From NCBI GenBank assembly GCA_022828135.1, contig JAJEJB010000008.1:1-63190 (forward strand): a stretch of 63,190 nucleotides of DNA, in the 5' to 3' direction. Origin of the DNA: Acidimicrobiia bacterium (lineage in GTDB: Bacteria; Actinomycetota; Acidimicrobiia; Acidimicrobiales; Aldehydirespiratoraceae). The position numbers and the translations under genes are program-made. The notes beneath the pieces were generated by a model that worked only from the letters and a program-made list of their open reading frames with translations, had not been told where the DNA came from and made no database searches. Each line of letters opens with the position of its first letter. Position 1 is the first letter of the stretch. Shown in pieces: positions 8,355 through 15,564 of the stretch.

Positions 8355-11168
8355 GTGGCCGAACTGCACAGCTATCCCCCGCACGACACGTGGCATGACG
8401 CGGTGACCCTCGACGCCAAGGCCTGGCCCCGGCGGGTGGAGAACCATCACACGCTGGTGCCCACCACTTGCTTCAACTGCGAGGCGGCCTGTGGCCTGGT
8501 GTGCCATGTCAACCACGCCACCGGCCGCATCGACCGCGTCGAGGGCAATCCGCTGCACCCGGCCAGCCGGGGCCGCAACTGCGCCAAGGGTCCCGCCACC
8601 CTCAACCAGATCGACGACCACGAGCGCATCCTGCACCCGCTGCGCCGGGCGGGGGAGCGAGGCGGCGGCCAGTGGGAGCGGGTGAGCTGGGCGGAGGCTC
8701 TCGACGACATCGGCGGCCGCGTCCGCTCCGCCATCGCTGAAGGTCGTGGCAACGAGGTCATGTACCACGTGGGCCGTCCCGGCGAGGACGGCTACGCCGA
8801 GCGGGTCCTGCAGTGCTGGGGGGTGGACGGCCACAACAGCCACACCAACATCTGCAGTTCCAATGCCCGTATCGGCTACCAGAGCTGGATGGGCCACGAC
8901 CGCCCGTCGGCCGACTTCGCCAACGCCGAGGTGATCTTCCTGATCTCGTCGCACCTGGAGGCGGGGCACTACTTCAACCCCCACGCCCAGCGCATCATCG
9001 AGGCCCAGGGCCACGGAGCGACCGTGATCTGCGTCGATCCCCGGCTGTCCAACACCGGGGCCAAAGCCGACTTCTGGCTGCCGGCGTGGCCGGGCACCGA
9101 GCCGTTCCTGCTGCTGACGATCGCCCGCCTGCTGGTTGCCGCCGGCACCTGGGAGAGAGACTTCGTGCGGCGCTGGACGAATTGGGAGACCTACCTGCGG
9201 GAGCGCCATCCGCAGCGGGCCGTCGAGTTCGACTCTGTGGGTCCGGCCCTGCTGGAGGACTACGCGGCCTACACGCCGGAGGAGGCCGAGCGGGTCTGCG
9301 GCGTGCCCGCGGCCCAGATCACCGAGATCGCACGGATAATCGGCGCCCACCCGACGAAGTTCGCCTCCCACAACTGGCGGGCCGCGGGCGCTGGCAACCT
9401 GGGCGGATGGCAGACGGCCCGGTGCCTGTTCTTCCTCAACGTGCTCACCGGCTCGGTCGGCACGGTGGGCGGCACCACCGGCAACGGCTGGAACAAGTAC
9501 AAGGCGCCCCACCCGCCGGGTGCGCCGCCGGTGCAGCAGTGGAACGAGCTCAACTGGCCCCGGGAGTACCCGCTGGCCTACCACGAGATGTCGATCCTGC
9601 TGCCCCACCTCCTCCACGAGGGCCGGGGACGCCTCGACGTGTACTTCAGCCGGGTGTACAACCCGGTGTGGACCAACCCCGACGGGTTCAGCTGGCTCGA
9701 GGCGCTCAAGGATCCCGACAAGGTGGGGTGCCATGTGGCTCTCACCCCGACCTGGTCGGAGACGGCCGTCTTCGCCGACTACGTGCTGCCCATGGGGGTG
9801 GGCGCCGAACGCCACGACGTGGCCAGCTTCGAGACCCACGCCGGCCGCTGGATCGGCTTCCGCCAGCCGGTGCTGCGCCGCTACGCCGAGATCCGCGGCG
9901 AAGCGGTTGGTCACGCCTCCCGTACCCACGAGTTCAACCCGGGCGAGGTATGGGAGGAGAACGAGTTCTGGATCGAGCTGTCGTGGCGCATCGATCCCGA
10001 CGGCTCGATGGGCATACGCCGGTGGTTCGAGAGCACCGCGCACCCTGGAACTCCGATGTCGGTGGACGAGTACTACTCGACCATGTTCGAGGGCGTCCCC
10101 GGCCTGGCCGCCGACGCGGCCGCGGCCGGGCAGACGCCGCTGGAGTTCATGCGCGACCGGGGCGCCTACGCCATCGACGGCGACATGTACCAGCCGTATG
10201 AGCGCGCCGTCGAGGTGGCCTCACTCCAGGACTGCGAGATGGACGAGGCGGGCGTCTTCCGGCGGCCTGGCACACCGGGAACCTGGTCGGGCGCGCCTGA
10301 GGAGTTGAGTGCCTTGAAGCTGGCAGGGCTCGGTGACGGCTCGCCCGCGGTGGAAGTGGACGGCATCGCCCGGGAGGGATTCCCCACCCCGTCCCGCAAG
10401 CTCGAGCTGTACTCGCAGACCCTGGCCGACTGGGGCTGGCCCGAGTACGCCACCCCGGCGTGGATCCCCTCGCACGTGCACTGGGAGGACTTGGACCTCG
10501 AAGGTGATGAGCGCATCCTGCTGCCCACCTTCCGCATCCCGACGCTCATCCACACCCGGTCGGCCAACAGCAAGTGGTTGTCGGAGCTCAGTCACCGGCA
10601 TCCGCTGTGGATCCACCCCGAAGACGCCGAGGCTCTCGGGATAGAGGTCAACGGCCTGGTGCGGGTCACCACCCGCATCGGACACTTCGTGATCGGGGCC
10701 TGGCGCACCGAGGGGATCCGCCCCGGCGTGGTGGCCGCGTCGCATCACATGGGCCGGTGGCGGCTCGACGCCAACGCCGGCGGCTCGTGGGCCGGCGGCG
10801 ATGCCGACATCACCAGCACCGGATCGGTGTGGCGGCTCCGCCGCAGGGGCCGGCCTGAGCGCCATGCCAGCGAGGATCCAGACACCGAGCGCATCTGGTG
10901 GAGCGACACCGGGGTGCATCAGAATCTGACCTTCTGCGTGCAGCCCGATCCGGTCTCGGGCATGCAGTGCTGGCACCAGCGGGTGAGGGTGGGTCCCGCG
11001 GAGGAGGGCGACACCTACGGCGACGTGGTGGTCGACACGGCCAAGGCCCGCGAGGCCTACCGCGAGTGGCTGGCCATGACCCGTCCCGCCCCCGGTCCCG
11101 GAGGTCTGCGCCGCCCGCTGTGGTACGCCCGCCCCCTCAAGCCCACCCCTGCCGCCTACGCGTTGTAG
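8355..11168 (+). CDS. Molybdopterin oxidoreductase catalytic subunit (SoeA-like)
   Basis: This 937-residue DMSO-reductase-family enzyme has an N-terminal 4Fe-4S site (C39, C42, C46, C76; FNCEAACGLVC and RGRNCAKGP) and a likely molybdenum-ligand cysteine C167 in SHTNICSSNARIG. The C-terminal molydopterin-binding domain begins near residue 715. No twin-arginine signal is present, so the enzyme should face the cytoplasm, as SoeA does. The GTG start follows gggagg. With the upstream fused Fe-S/membrane subunit it would oxidise sulfite released from sulfonates to sulfate and feed the quinone pool. That assignment rests on context and cysteine ligation; thiosulfate, polysulfide or another substrate is possible. 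Confidence 0.82.
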   Translation: MAELHSYPPHDTWHDAVTLDAKAWPRRVENHHTLVPTTCFNCEAACGLVCHVNHATGRIDRVEGNPLHPASRGRNCAKGPATLNQIDDHERILHPLRRAGERGGGQWERVSWAEALDDIGGRVRSAIAEGRGNEVMYHVGRPGEDGYAERVLQCWGVDGHNSHTNICSSNARIGYQSWMGHDRPSADFANAEVIFLISSHLEAGHYFNPHAQRIIEAQGHGATVICVDPRLSNTGAKADFWLPAWPGTEPFLLLTIARLLVAAGTWERDFVRRWTNWETYLRERHPQRAVEFDSVGPALLEDYAAYTPEEAERVCGVPAAQITEIARIIGAHPTKFASHNWRAAGAGNLGGWQTARCLFFLNVLTGSVGTVGGTTGNGWNKYKAPHPPGAPPVQQWNELNWPREYPLAYHEMSILLPHLLHEGRGRLDVYFSRVYNPVWTNPDGFSWLEALKDPDKVGCHVALTPTWSETAVFADYVLPMGVGAERHDVASFETHAGRWIGFRQPVLRRYAEIRGEAVGHASRTHEFNPGEVWEENEFWIELSWRIDPDGSMGIRRWFESTAHPGTPMSVDEYYSTMFEGVPGLAADAAAAGQTPLEFMRDRGAYAIDGDMYQPYERAVEVASLQDCEMDEAGVFRRPGTPGTWSGAPEELSALKLAGLGDGSPAVEVDGIAREGFPTPSRKLELYSQTLADWGWPEYATPAWIPSHVHWEDLDLEGDERILLPTFRIPTLIHTRSANSKWLSELSHRHPLWIHPEDAEALGIEVNGLVRVTTRIGHFVIGAWRTEGIRPGVVAASHHMGRWRLDANAGGSWAGGDADITSTGSVWRLRRRGRPERHASEDPDTERIWWSDTGVHQNLTFCVQPDPVSGMQCWHQRVRVGPAEEGDTYGDVVVDTAKAREAYREWLAMTRPAPGPGGLRRPLWYARPLKPTPAAYAL

Positions 11169-11231
11169 ACGTACTGACTCAGGTCGGTACAGTGGCTCGC
11201 ACGAGCGGCGAGCTGTACGGAGGTGCCGCTG

Positions 11232-12524
11232 ATGAGCCTGAGCAACCCCACTGAAGGGGTCGACACTTCGAACGCTCCCTACGTGATCGTGTCGAGCGAC
11301 ACCCACGCGGGGCTCCAGTGCGAGGAGTACCGCCCCTACCTCGACTCTGCCCTGCACGACGAGTTCGACGTCTACGTGGCCGGACGTCACGAGCATCGGC
11401 GGGTGCAGGAGGAGGTCAACGCCGAGTTCCTGGCCGAGTGGGAGGGCGAGAACGCCGAGGGGCTGCGGGGCGCCTACGACCCCGAGGTGCGCGACAAGGA
11501 GCTCGATGCCGACGGCATCGCCGGCGAGGTGATCTTCGCCGACGGCGACGCAGTGACCGGCCAGGAGTCGCCCCCGTTCGGCGCGGGCCTGTCCGCGGGC
11601 CAGATAACCGACCCCCGCCAGGCCTTCGGCGGGGCCCAGGCCCACAACCGCTGGCTGGTTGACTTCTGCGCCACCAACCCGCCCCGCCGGGCCGGGGTGG
11701 GCCTGGTGCCGATCACCCACGACGTGGACAAGTCGGTGGCCGAGATCGAGTGGTTGGCCGGCAAGCCGGGCATCGCCGGGATCATGATCCCCACCATGTG
11801 GCACGGTTTCCCGCCCTACGGGTCCGACCACTACGACCGGGTTTGGGCCGCCTGCGCCGAGACCGGGCTGGTGGTGCACACCCACTCGGGCGAGGCCGAC
11901 TTTCCTAGCTACGGCGACAACGTCGCCATGTACGTGTCGGAGGTGCCGTTCTGGACCCACCGGGCCCTGTGGCAGCTGCTCTTCTCGGGCAAGTTCGACC
12001 GGTTCCCAAGCCTGCGCTATGCGGTGGTGGAGTGCGGCTCCTACTGGATCGCCGACCTGCTGTGGAAGACCGACGTGAACTTCGGGGCCAGCAACAAGAT
12101 CAAGAAGCTGGGCTCCCGCATGAAGGGCTTGATATCGCGCCTGCCGTCGGAGTACTTCGGCACCAACGTGTTCATCGGGGCTTCCACCATGAGCAAGGAG
12201 GAGATCCGCCGCCGTCACGTCAACGGCATCGACGCGCTGATGTGGGGCACCGACTACCCCCACCCCGAGGGCTCGTGGCCCCACACGGCCAGGCGACTCG
12301 AGAGCGACTTCCGCGACGTGTCCATCGAGGACGCCCGCCTCCTGCTCGGCCTGAACGCAGTCGAGTGCTACAACCTCGACCTCGACTCCCTCACCGAGAT
12401 CGCGGCGCGGATCGCCCCCACCCCCGAGCGGCTCCACCAGGATCCTGCCCTGCGCACCCCGCCCGACGCCAAGCGCACCGCCCGCTGGTGGATAGACGAG
12501 TACGGCTGCGAACTCCAGTACTGA
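11232..12524 (+). CDS. Amidohydrolase family 2 protein
   Basis: This 430-residue TIM-barrel metal hydrolase or decarboxylase (ACMSD/amidohydrolase-2 family) begins with the metal site VSSDTHAG, has HTHSGEAD in the middle and ends with the conserved WGTDYPHPEGSWPH. Such proteins hydrolyse C-N bonds or decarboxylate aromatic acids; the substrate cannot be told here. The ATG at 11232 sits 8 bases from an acggagg ribosome site, which makes it better than the GTG three codons upstream. A small gap with a plausible promoter separates it from the Soe-like genes. The next gene follows within 14 bp. Confidence 0.82.
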   Translation: MSLSNPTEGVDTSNAPYVIVSSDTHAGLQCEEYRPYLDSALHDEFDVYVAGRHEHRRVQEEVNAEFLAEWEGENAEGLRGAYDPEVRDKELDADGIAGEVIFADGDAVTGQESPPFGAGLSAGQITDPRQAFGGAQAHNRWLVDFCATNPPRRAGVGLVPITHDVDKSVAEIEWLAGKPGIAGIMIPTMWHGFPPYGSDHYDRVWAACAETGLVVHTHSGEADFPSYGDNVAMYVSEVPFWTHRALWQLLFSGKFDRFPSLRYAVVECGSYWIADLLWKTDVNFGASNKIKKLGSRMKGLISRLPSEYFGTNVFIGASTMSKEEIRRRHVNGIDALMWGTDYPHPEGSWPHTARRLESDFRDVSIEDARLLLGLNAVECYNLDLDSLTEIAARIAPTPERLHQDPALRTPPDAKRTARWWIDEYGCELQY

Positions 12525-12537
12525 ACCGGATCCCGCA

Positions 12538-12954
12538 GTGAGCTACGAGCCGAGTCCTTGGCAGTTGATTGCCGACCATGTGGATCGCTATCTGGCCACC
12601 GACGGCGCTGACGGCTTCGAGTGGGAGGGCGCCCAGTGCGTGATCCTCACCACCGTGGGGCGCAAGACCGGCAGCCTGCGCCGGTCCCCGCTCATCCGCA
12701 TCCGTGACGGCGAGCGCTACCTGCTGGTGGCGTCCATGGGCGGCGCCCCCCGCAACCCCAGCTGGTACCTAAACCTGGTCCACAGTCCTGACGTGACCAT
12801 CCAGGACCGGGCCGAGACGCATCATCTGAGGGCCCGCACGGCCACACCAGACGAGAAGGCCGAGCTCTGGCCCCTCGCCGTGAGCCAGTGGCCCGACTAC
12901 GACGACTACCAGGCCCGCACCACCCGAGACCTTCCTCTGGTCATCTGCGAGTAA
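12538..12954 (+). CDS. Deazaflavin (F420)-dependent nitroreductase-family protein
   Basis: This 138-residue split-barrel protein of the DDN/DUF385 family has the cofactor region CVILTTVGRKTGSLRRSPL and the following VASMGGAPRNPSWYLNL, which bind F420 or a related deazaflavin in characterised members. These proteins reduce or oxidise diverse small molecules in actinobacteria. The GTG start is 13 bp after the amidohydrolase stop, so the two are probably co-transcribed. It ends 3 bp before the convergent LysR gene. Its presence supports an F420-using actinobacterial host. Confidence 0.85.
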   Translation: MSYEPSPWQLIADHVDRYLATDGADGFEWEGAQCVILTTVGRKTGSLRRSPLIRIRDGERYLLVASMGGAPRNPSWYLNLVHSPDVTIQDRAETHHLRARTATPDEKAELWPLAVSQWPDYDDYQARTTRDLPLVICE

Positions 12955-12957
12955 CGG

Positions 12958-13851
12958 TCACGGAGTGGCCTCGGTGTAGAGCCCGGATACCACGTCCAGG
13001 GCTTGGGCCACCAGGGGCAGGGGCTCCCCGGCTCGGGTGAGCAGCAGCAGGGGCACTGAGGCCCATCCCTCGAGCAGTCCCACATAGGTCAAGCCGGGAG
13101 GCTGGAAGGTCCGGACGCTGGCCGGCACGATGGCCACTCCCTCTCCGGCGGCCACGAAGCCGAGAATGGTGGCGTACTCGGTCGCCTCGATGATCGGGTC
13201 GTAGGTCACGCCCTCCGCGCCCAGCATCCCGGCCAGCACGGCATGCAGACTGGGCGAGACGCGCCGGTCGAATCCGATGATCGCCTCCCCGTCGAGGTCG
13301 CGCAGGTTGGCGTCCGACACCTCGGCCAACCGGTGGGACGAACCGGCCGCCACCAGCATCCGCTCCTGCATCACCAGAGTGGCCTCCACCCGCTCGGGAT
13401 CGGCCGCGGCCCGACCGATGCCCAGATCGATGCGACCGGCTCGGAGGGCCTCGACCTGCTCGTCGGAGCTCATGGTGTGCAGCTCGTAGTCCACCTGAGG
13501 CCAGCGGCGCCGGTACTCGCTGAGGGCTCGGGGCATCACCTCGTAGGCGGCCGAGTCCACGAAACCCACCCGCAGGGTGCCGGCCTGCCCGTGACGCCGC
13601 TGGTCCATGAGGCGGTCGACGCTGTCGGCTTCGGCCAGCAGGCGCACGGCTTCCGGGTACAGGAAGGCGCCGGCGTCAGTGAGGCTCACCCTGCGGGTGC
13701 TGCGGTCGAACAGGGCGGTGTCGAGCTCCCGCTCGAGCAGCCGGATCTGCTGGCTCAGCGGCGGCTGGGACATGTGCAGCCGCTGAGCCGCTCTCCCGAA
13801 GTGCAACTCCTCGGCCACGGCCACGAAGTAGCGGAGCCGCTGAAGGTTCAT
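12958..13851 (-). CDS. LysR-family transcriptional regulator
   Basis: This 297-residue LysR regulator has an N-terminal winged helix (LRYFVAVAEELHFGRAAQRLHMSQPPLSQQIRLLE, residues 4-38) and a C-terminal two-lobed effector domain. It is transcribed away from the heterotetrameric oxidase operon with about 90 bp between them, the classic arrangement of a LysR activator and its target. The intergenic region holds an imperfect inverted repeat (separate entry). The inducer would be the oxidase substrate or a product, such as sarcosine or N-methylglutamate; this is inference. Confidence 0.9.
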   Translation of the reverse strand: MNLQRLRYFVAVAEELHFGRAAQRLHMSQPPLSQQIRLLERELDTALFDRSTRRVSLTDAGAFLYPEAVRLLAEADSVDRLMDQRRHGQAGTLRVGFVDSAAYEVMPRALSEYRRRWPQVDYELHTMSSDEQVEALRAGRIDLGIGRAAADPERVEATLVMQERMLVAAGSSHRLAEVSDANLRDLDGEAIIGFDRRVSPSLHAVLAGMLGAEGVTYDPIIEATEYATILGFVAAGEGVAIVPASVRTFQPPGLTYVGLLEGWASVPLLLLTRAGEPLPLVAQALDVVSGLYTEATP

Positions 13852-13868
13852 CCCTCAATCATATTTGA

Positions 13869-13907
13869 AGCGACTCAATCGATCCATTATTGATACTCTG
13901 AATCGCT
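13869..13907. promoter_or_regulatory. Likely LysR operator in the divergent intergenic region
   Basis: A 39-bp AT-rich segment has imperfect dyad symmetry: agcgactcaat at its left end and gaatcgct at its right end, with tcaat and attattga inside. It lies between the LysR and soxB-like starts, stands out against the GC-rich surroundings, and contains T-N11-A type spacing. It probably also overlaps the promoters. Confidence 0.5.
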
Positions 13908-13943
13908 GAAGAACCCTGCGGCAGCCCCTACGATGCCGTGGCG

Positions 13944-15254
13944 ATGACCGGAATCGGGCGTCGGCTGGGGCGCCGTCCGCCGAAGTACTCGGCAGCCGCG
14001 CTGGTCTGGCGGGGCATGCGGGGCGACTACTGGCCCCGGATCTGGCGCGACACCGAACTGAAGCGCTCCTATGACGCCGTGGTGATCGGCGGGGGCGTGC
14101 ACGGCCTGGCCACCGCCTACTACCTGGCCCGCAACCACGGCATCACCAATGTGGCCGTCGTGGACAAGGCCTACCTGGGCAGCGGCGCCTCGGGCCGCAA
14201 CACCGCCATCGTGCGGGCCAACTACCTGACTCCCGAGGGTGTCGCCTTCTATGACCGGTCGCTGCAGCTCTACAACTCCATGGCGCTCGACCTGAACATC
14301 AATGTCATGATGAGCGAGCGGGGCCACCTCACCCTGGCCCACACCGACGCCGCGCTGCGCACCATGAACTGGCGGGCCGAGGTCAACAAGCTCCAGGGCG
14401 TCAACTCCAGCGTGATCGGGCCCGACGAGATCAAGAAGATCGCTCCCGCCCTCGACACCTCCGACCATCCCCGTTACCCGATCCTGGGTGCACTGCACCA
14501 CCCGCCCGGCGGGGTCGTCCGCCACGACGCGGTGGTCTGGGGCTACGCCCGTGCCGCCGACTACATGGGTGTCGAGATGCACCAGAAGACCGAGGTCCTC
14601 GACATCCTGTGCGAGGGCGGCGACGGCCCCGACGGCAAGGGTCCCGGCGGCAAGGTGGTGGGAGTGCGCACCAATCGGGGTGACATCTCCACCCCGGTCG
14701 TGGTGAACTGCACCGCCGGCTGGGCCGGCCTCATCTCGGCCATGGCCGGCGTGCGCCTGCCCATCACCACCCACCCGCTTCAGGCTGCGGTCACCGAGCC
14801 GGTCAAGGTGTTCCTGCCCACGGTGGTGGTTTCGGGCTCGCTGCACGTCTATATCAGCCAGACCGACCGGGGCGAGCTCGTCTTCGGCGCCGCCGTCGAT
14901 GCGGTGGCCAACTATTCGATCCGGGGCTCGCTGGAATTCACCGAGGAGTTGGCGGGCCACGTGCTCGAGCTCATGCCCGGCATCTCCCGGATGCGGCTGC
15001 TGCGCCAGTGGTCCGGCCTGTGTGACATGACCCCCGACTACTCGCCGGTGATGGGCTTCACCCCGGTGGACGGCTTCCTGGTGGATGTGGGCTGGGGCAC
15101 CTACGGCTTCAAGGCCGCCCCGGTCTCCGGCGAGCAGATGGCCGAGGCCGTCGCCACCGGCCGGACCCCGAAACTGATCGCACCCTTCGCCCTCAGCCGC
15201 TTCGATTCCGGAGAGCTGGTGGGCGAGAAGGGCGCAGCGTCGGTGGGGCACTGA
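13944..15254 (+). CDS. soxB: Sarcosine oxidase beta subunit / N-methylglutamate dehydrogenase subunit A
   Basis: This 436-residue FAD protein (DAO family) has the dinucleotide fold VVIGGGVHGLATAYYLA near residue 45, SGASGRNTAIVRANY, a conserved RGELVFG and the C-terminal DMTPDYSPVMG and GWGTYGFKAAP. It is the substrate-oxidising subunit of the four-subunit enzyme that demethylates a secondary amine. Sarcosine oxidase SoxB and N-methylglutamate dehydrogenase MgdA share this architecture, and the window also holds GmaS- and MgsABC-like genes, so both substrates are live options. The ATG at 13944 is chosen; a GTG two codons upstream is equally possible and no strong ribosome site decides. Confidence 0.85.
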   Translation: MTGIGRRLGRRPPKYSAAALVWRGMRGDYWPRIWRDTELKRSYDAVVIGGGVHGLATAYYLARNHGITNVAVVDKAYLGSGASGRNTAIVRANYLTPEGVAFYDRSLQLYNSMALDLNINVMMSERGHLTLAHTDAALRTMNWRAEVNKLQGVNSSVIGPDEIKKIAPALDTSDHPRYPILGALHHPPGGVVRHDAVVWGYARAADYMGVEMHQKTEVLDILCEGGDGPDGKGPGGKVVGVRTNRGDISTPVVVNCTAGWAGLISAMAGVRLPITTHPLQAAVTEPVKVFLPTVVVSGSLHVYISQTDRGELVFGAAVDAVANYSIRGSLEFTEELAGHVLELMPGISRMRLLRQWSGLCDMTPDYSPVMGFTPVDGFLVDVGWGTYGFKAAPVSGEQMAEAVATGRTPKLIAPFALSRFDSGELVGEKGAASVGH

Positions 15255-15294
15255 TGGGCGCTCGAGTCTCTCAGTCGGCGGTGGGGCACTGATG
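15241..15294 (+). repeat. Duplicated junction between soxB and soxD
   Basis: The 16-bp string cggtggggcactgatg occurs perfectly at 15241-15256 and 15279-15294, a 38-bp period. The first copy contains the soxB stop and an ATG that opens a 12-residue mini-frame (GARVSQSAVGH); this frame ends in a TGA overlapping the soxD ATG at 15292. The arrangement closely parallels the duplicated start at 6787-6863. Confidence 0.75.
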
Positions 15295-15564
15295 TTGCTG
15301 GTGCCCTGTCCGAACTGCGGGCCGCGCAATTCTGCGGACCTGCGGTATGGGGGCGAGTCCCACGCTCGCCCCGACCCCGCCACTGCGACCCCCCAGCAGT
15401 GGCGGGGCTACCTCTACCTGCGCGACAACCCGGCCGGCTGGCTCCGGGAGAACTGGTACTGCCGGTCCGGTTGCCGCCGATGGTTCGCCCTCGAGCGCAA
15501 CACGGCCACCAACGAGTTCCGGAACCCGCCCGCGCCCGGCGACAAACGAGGCGGCAAGGCATGA
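15292..15564 (+). CDS. soxD: Sarcosine oxidase delta subunit / N-methylglutamate dehydrogenase subunit B
   Basis: This 90-residue small subunit has the family hallmarks: an N-terminal zinc site CPNCG (residues 6-10), YGGES near 23, WRGYLYLRDNPAG, and a second zinc pair in WYCRSGCRRWF. In the crystal structure of the related enzyme this subunit binds zinc and stabilises the complex. Its stop overlaps the soxA start by four bases, and the upstream junction is duplicated (see the repeat at 15241). Confidence 0.9.
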   Translation: MLLVPCPNCGPRNSADLRYGGESHARPDPATATPQQWRGYLYLRDNPAGWLRENWYCRSGCRRWFALERNTATNEFRNPPAPGDKRGGKA

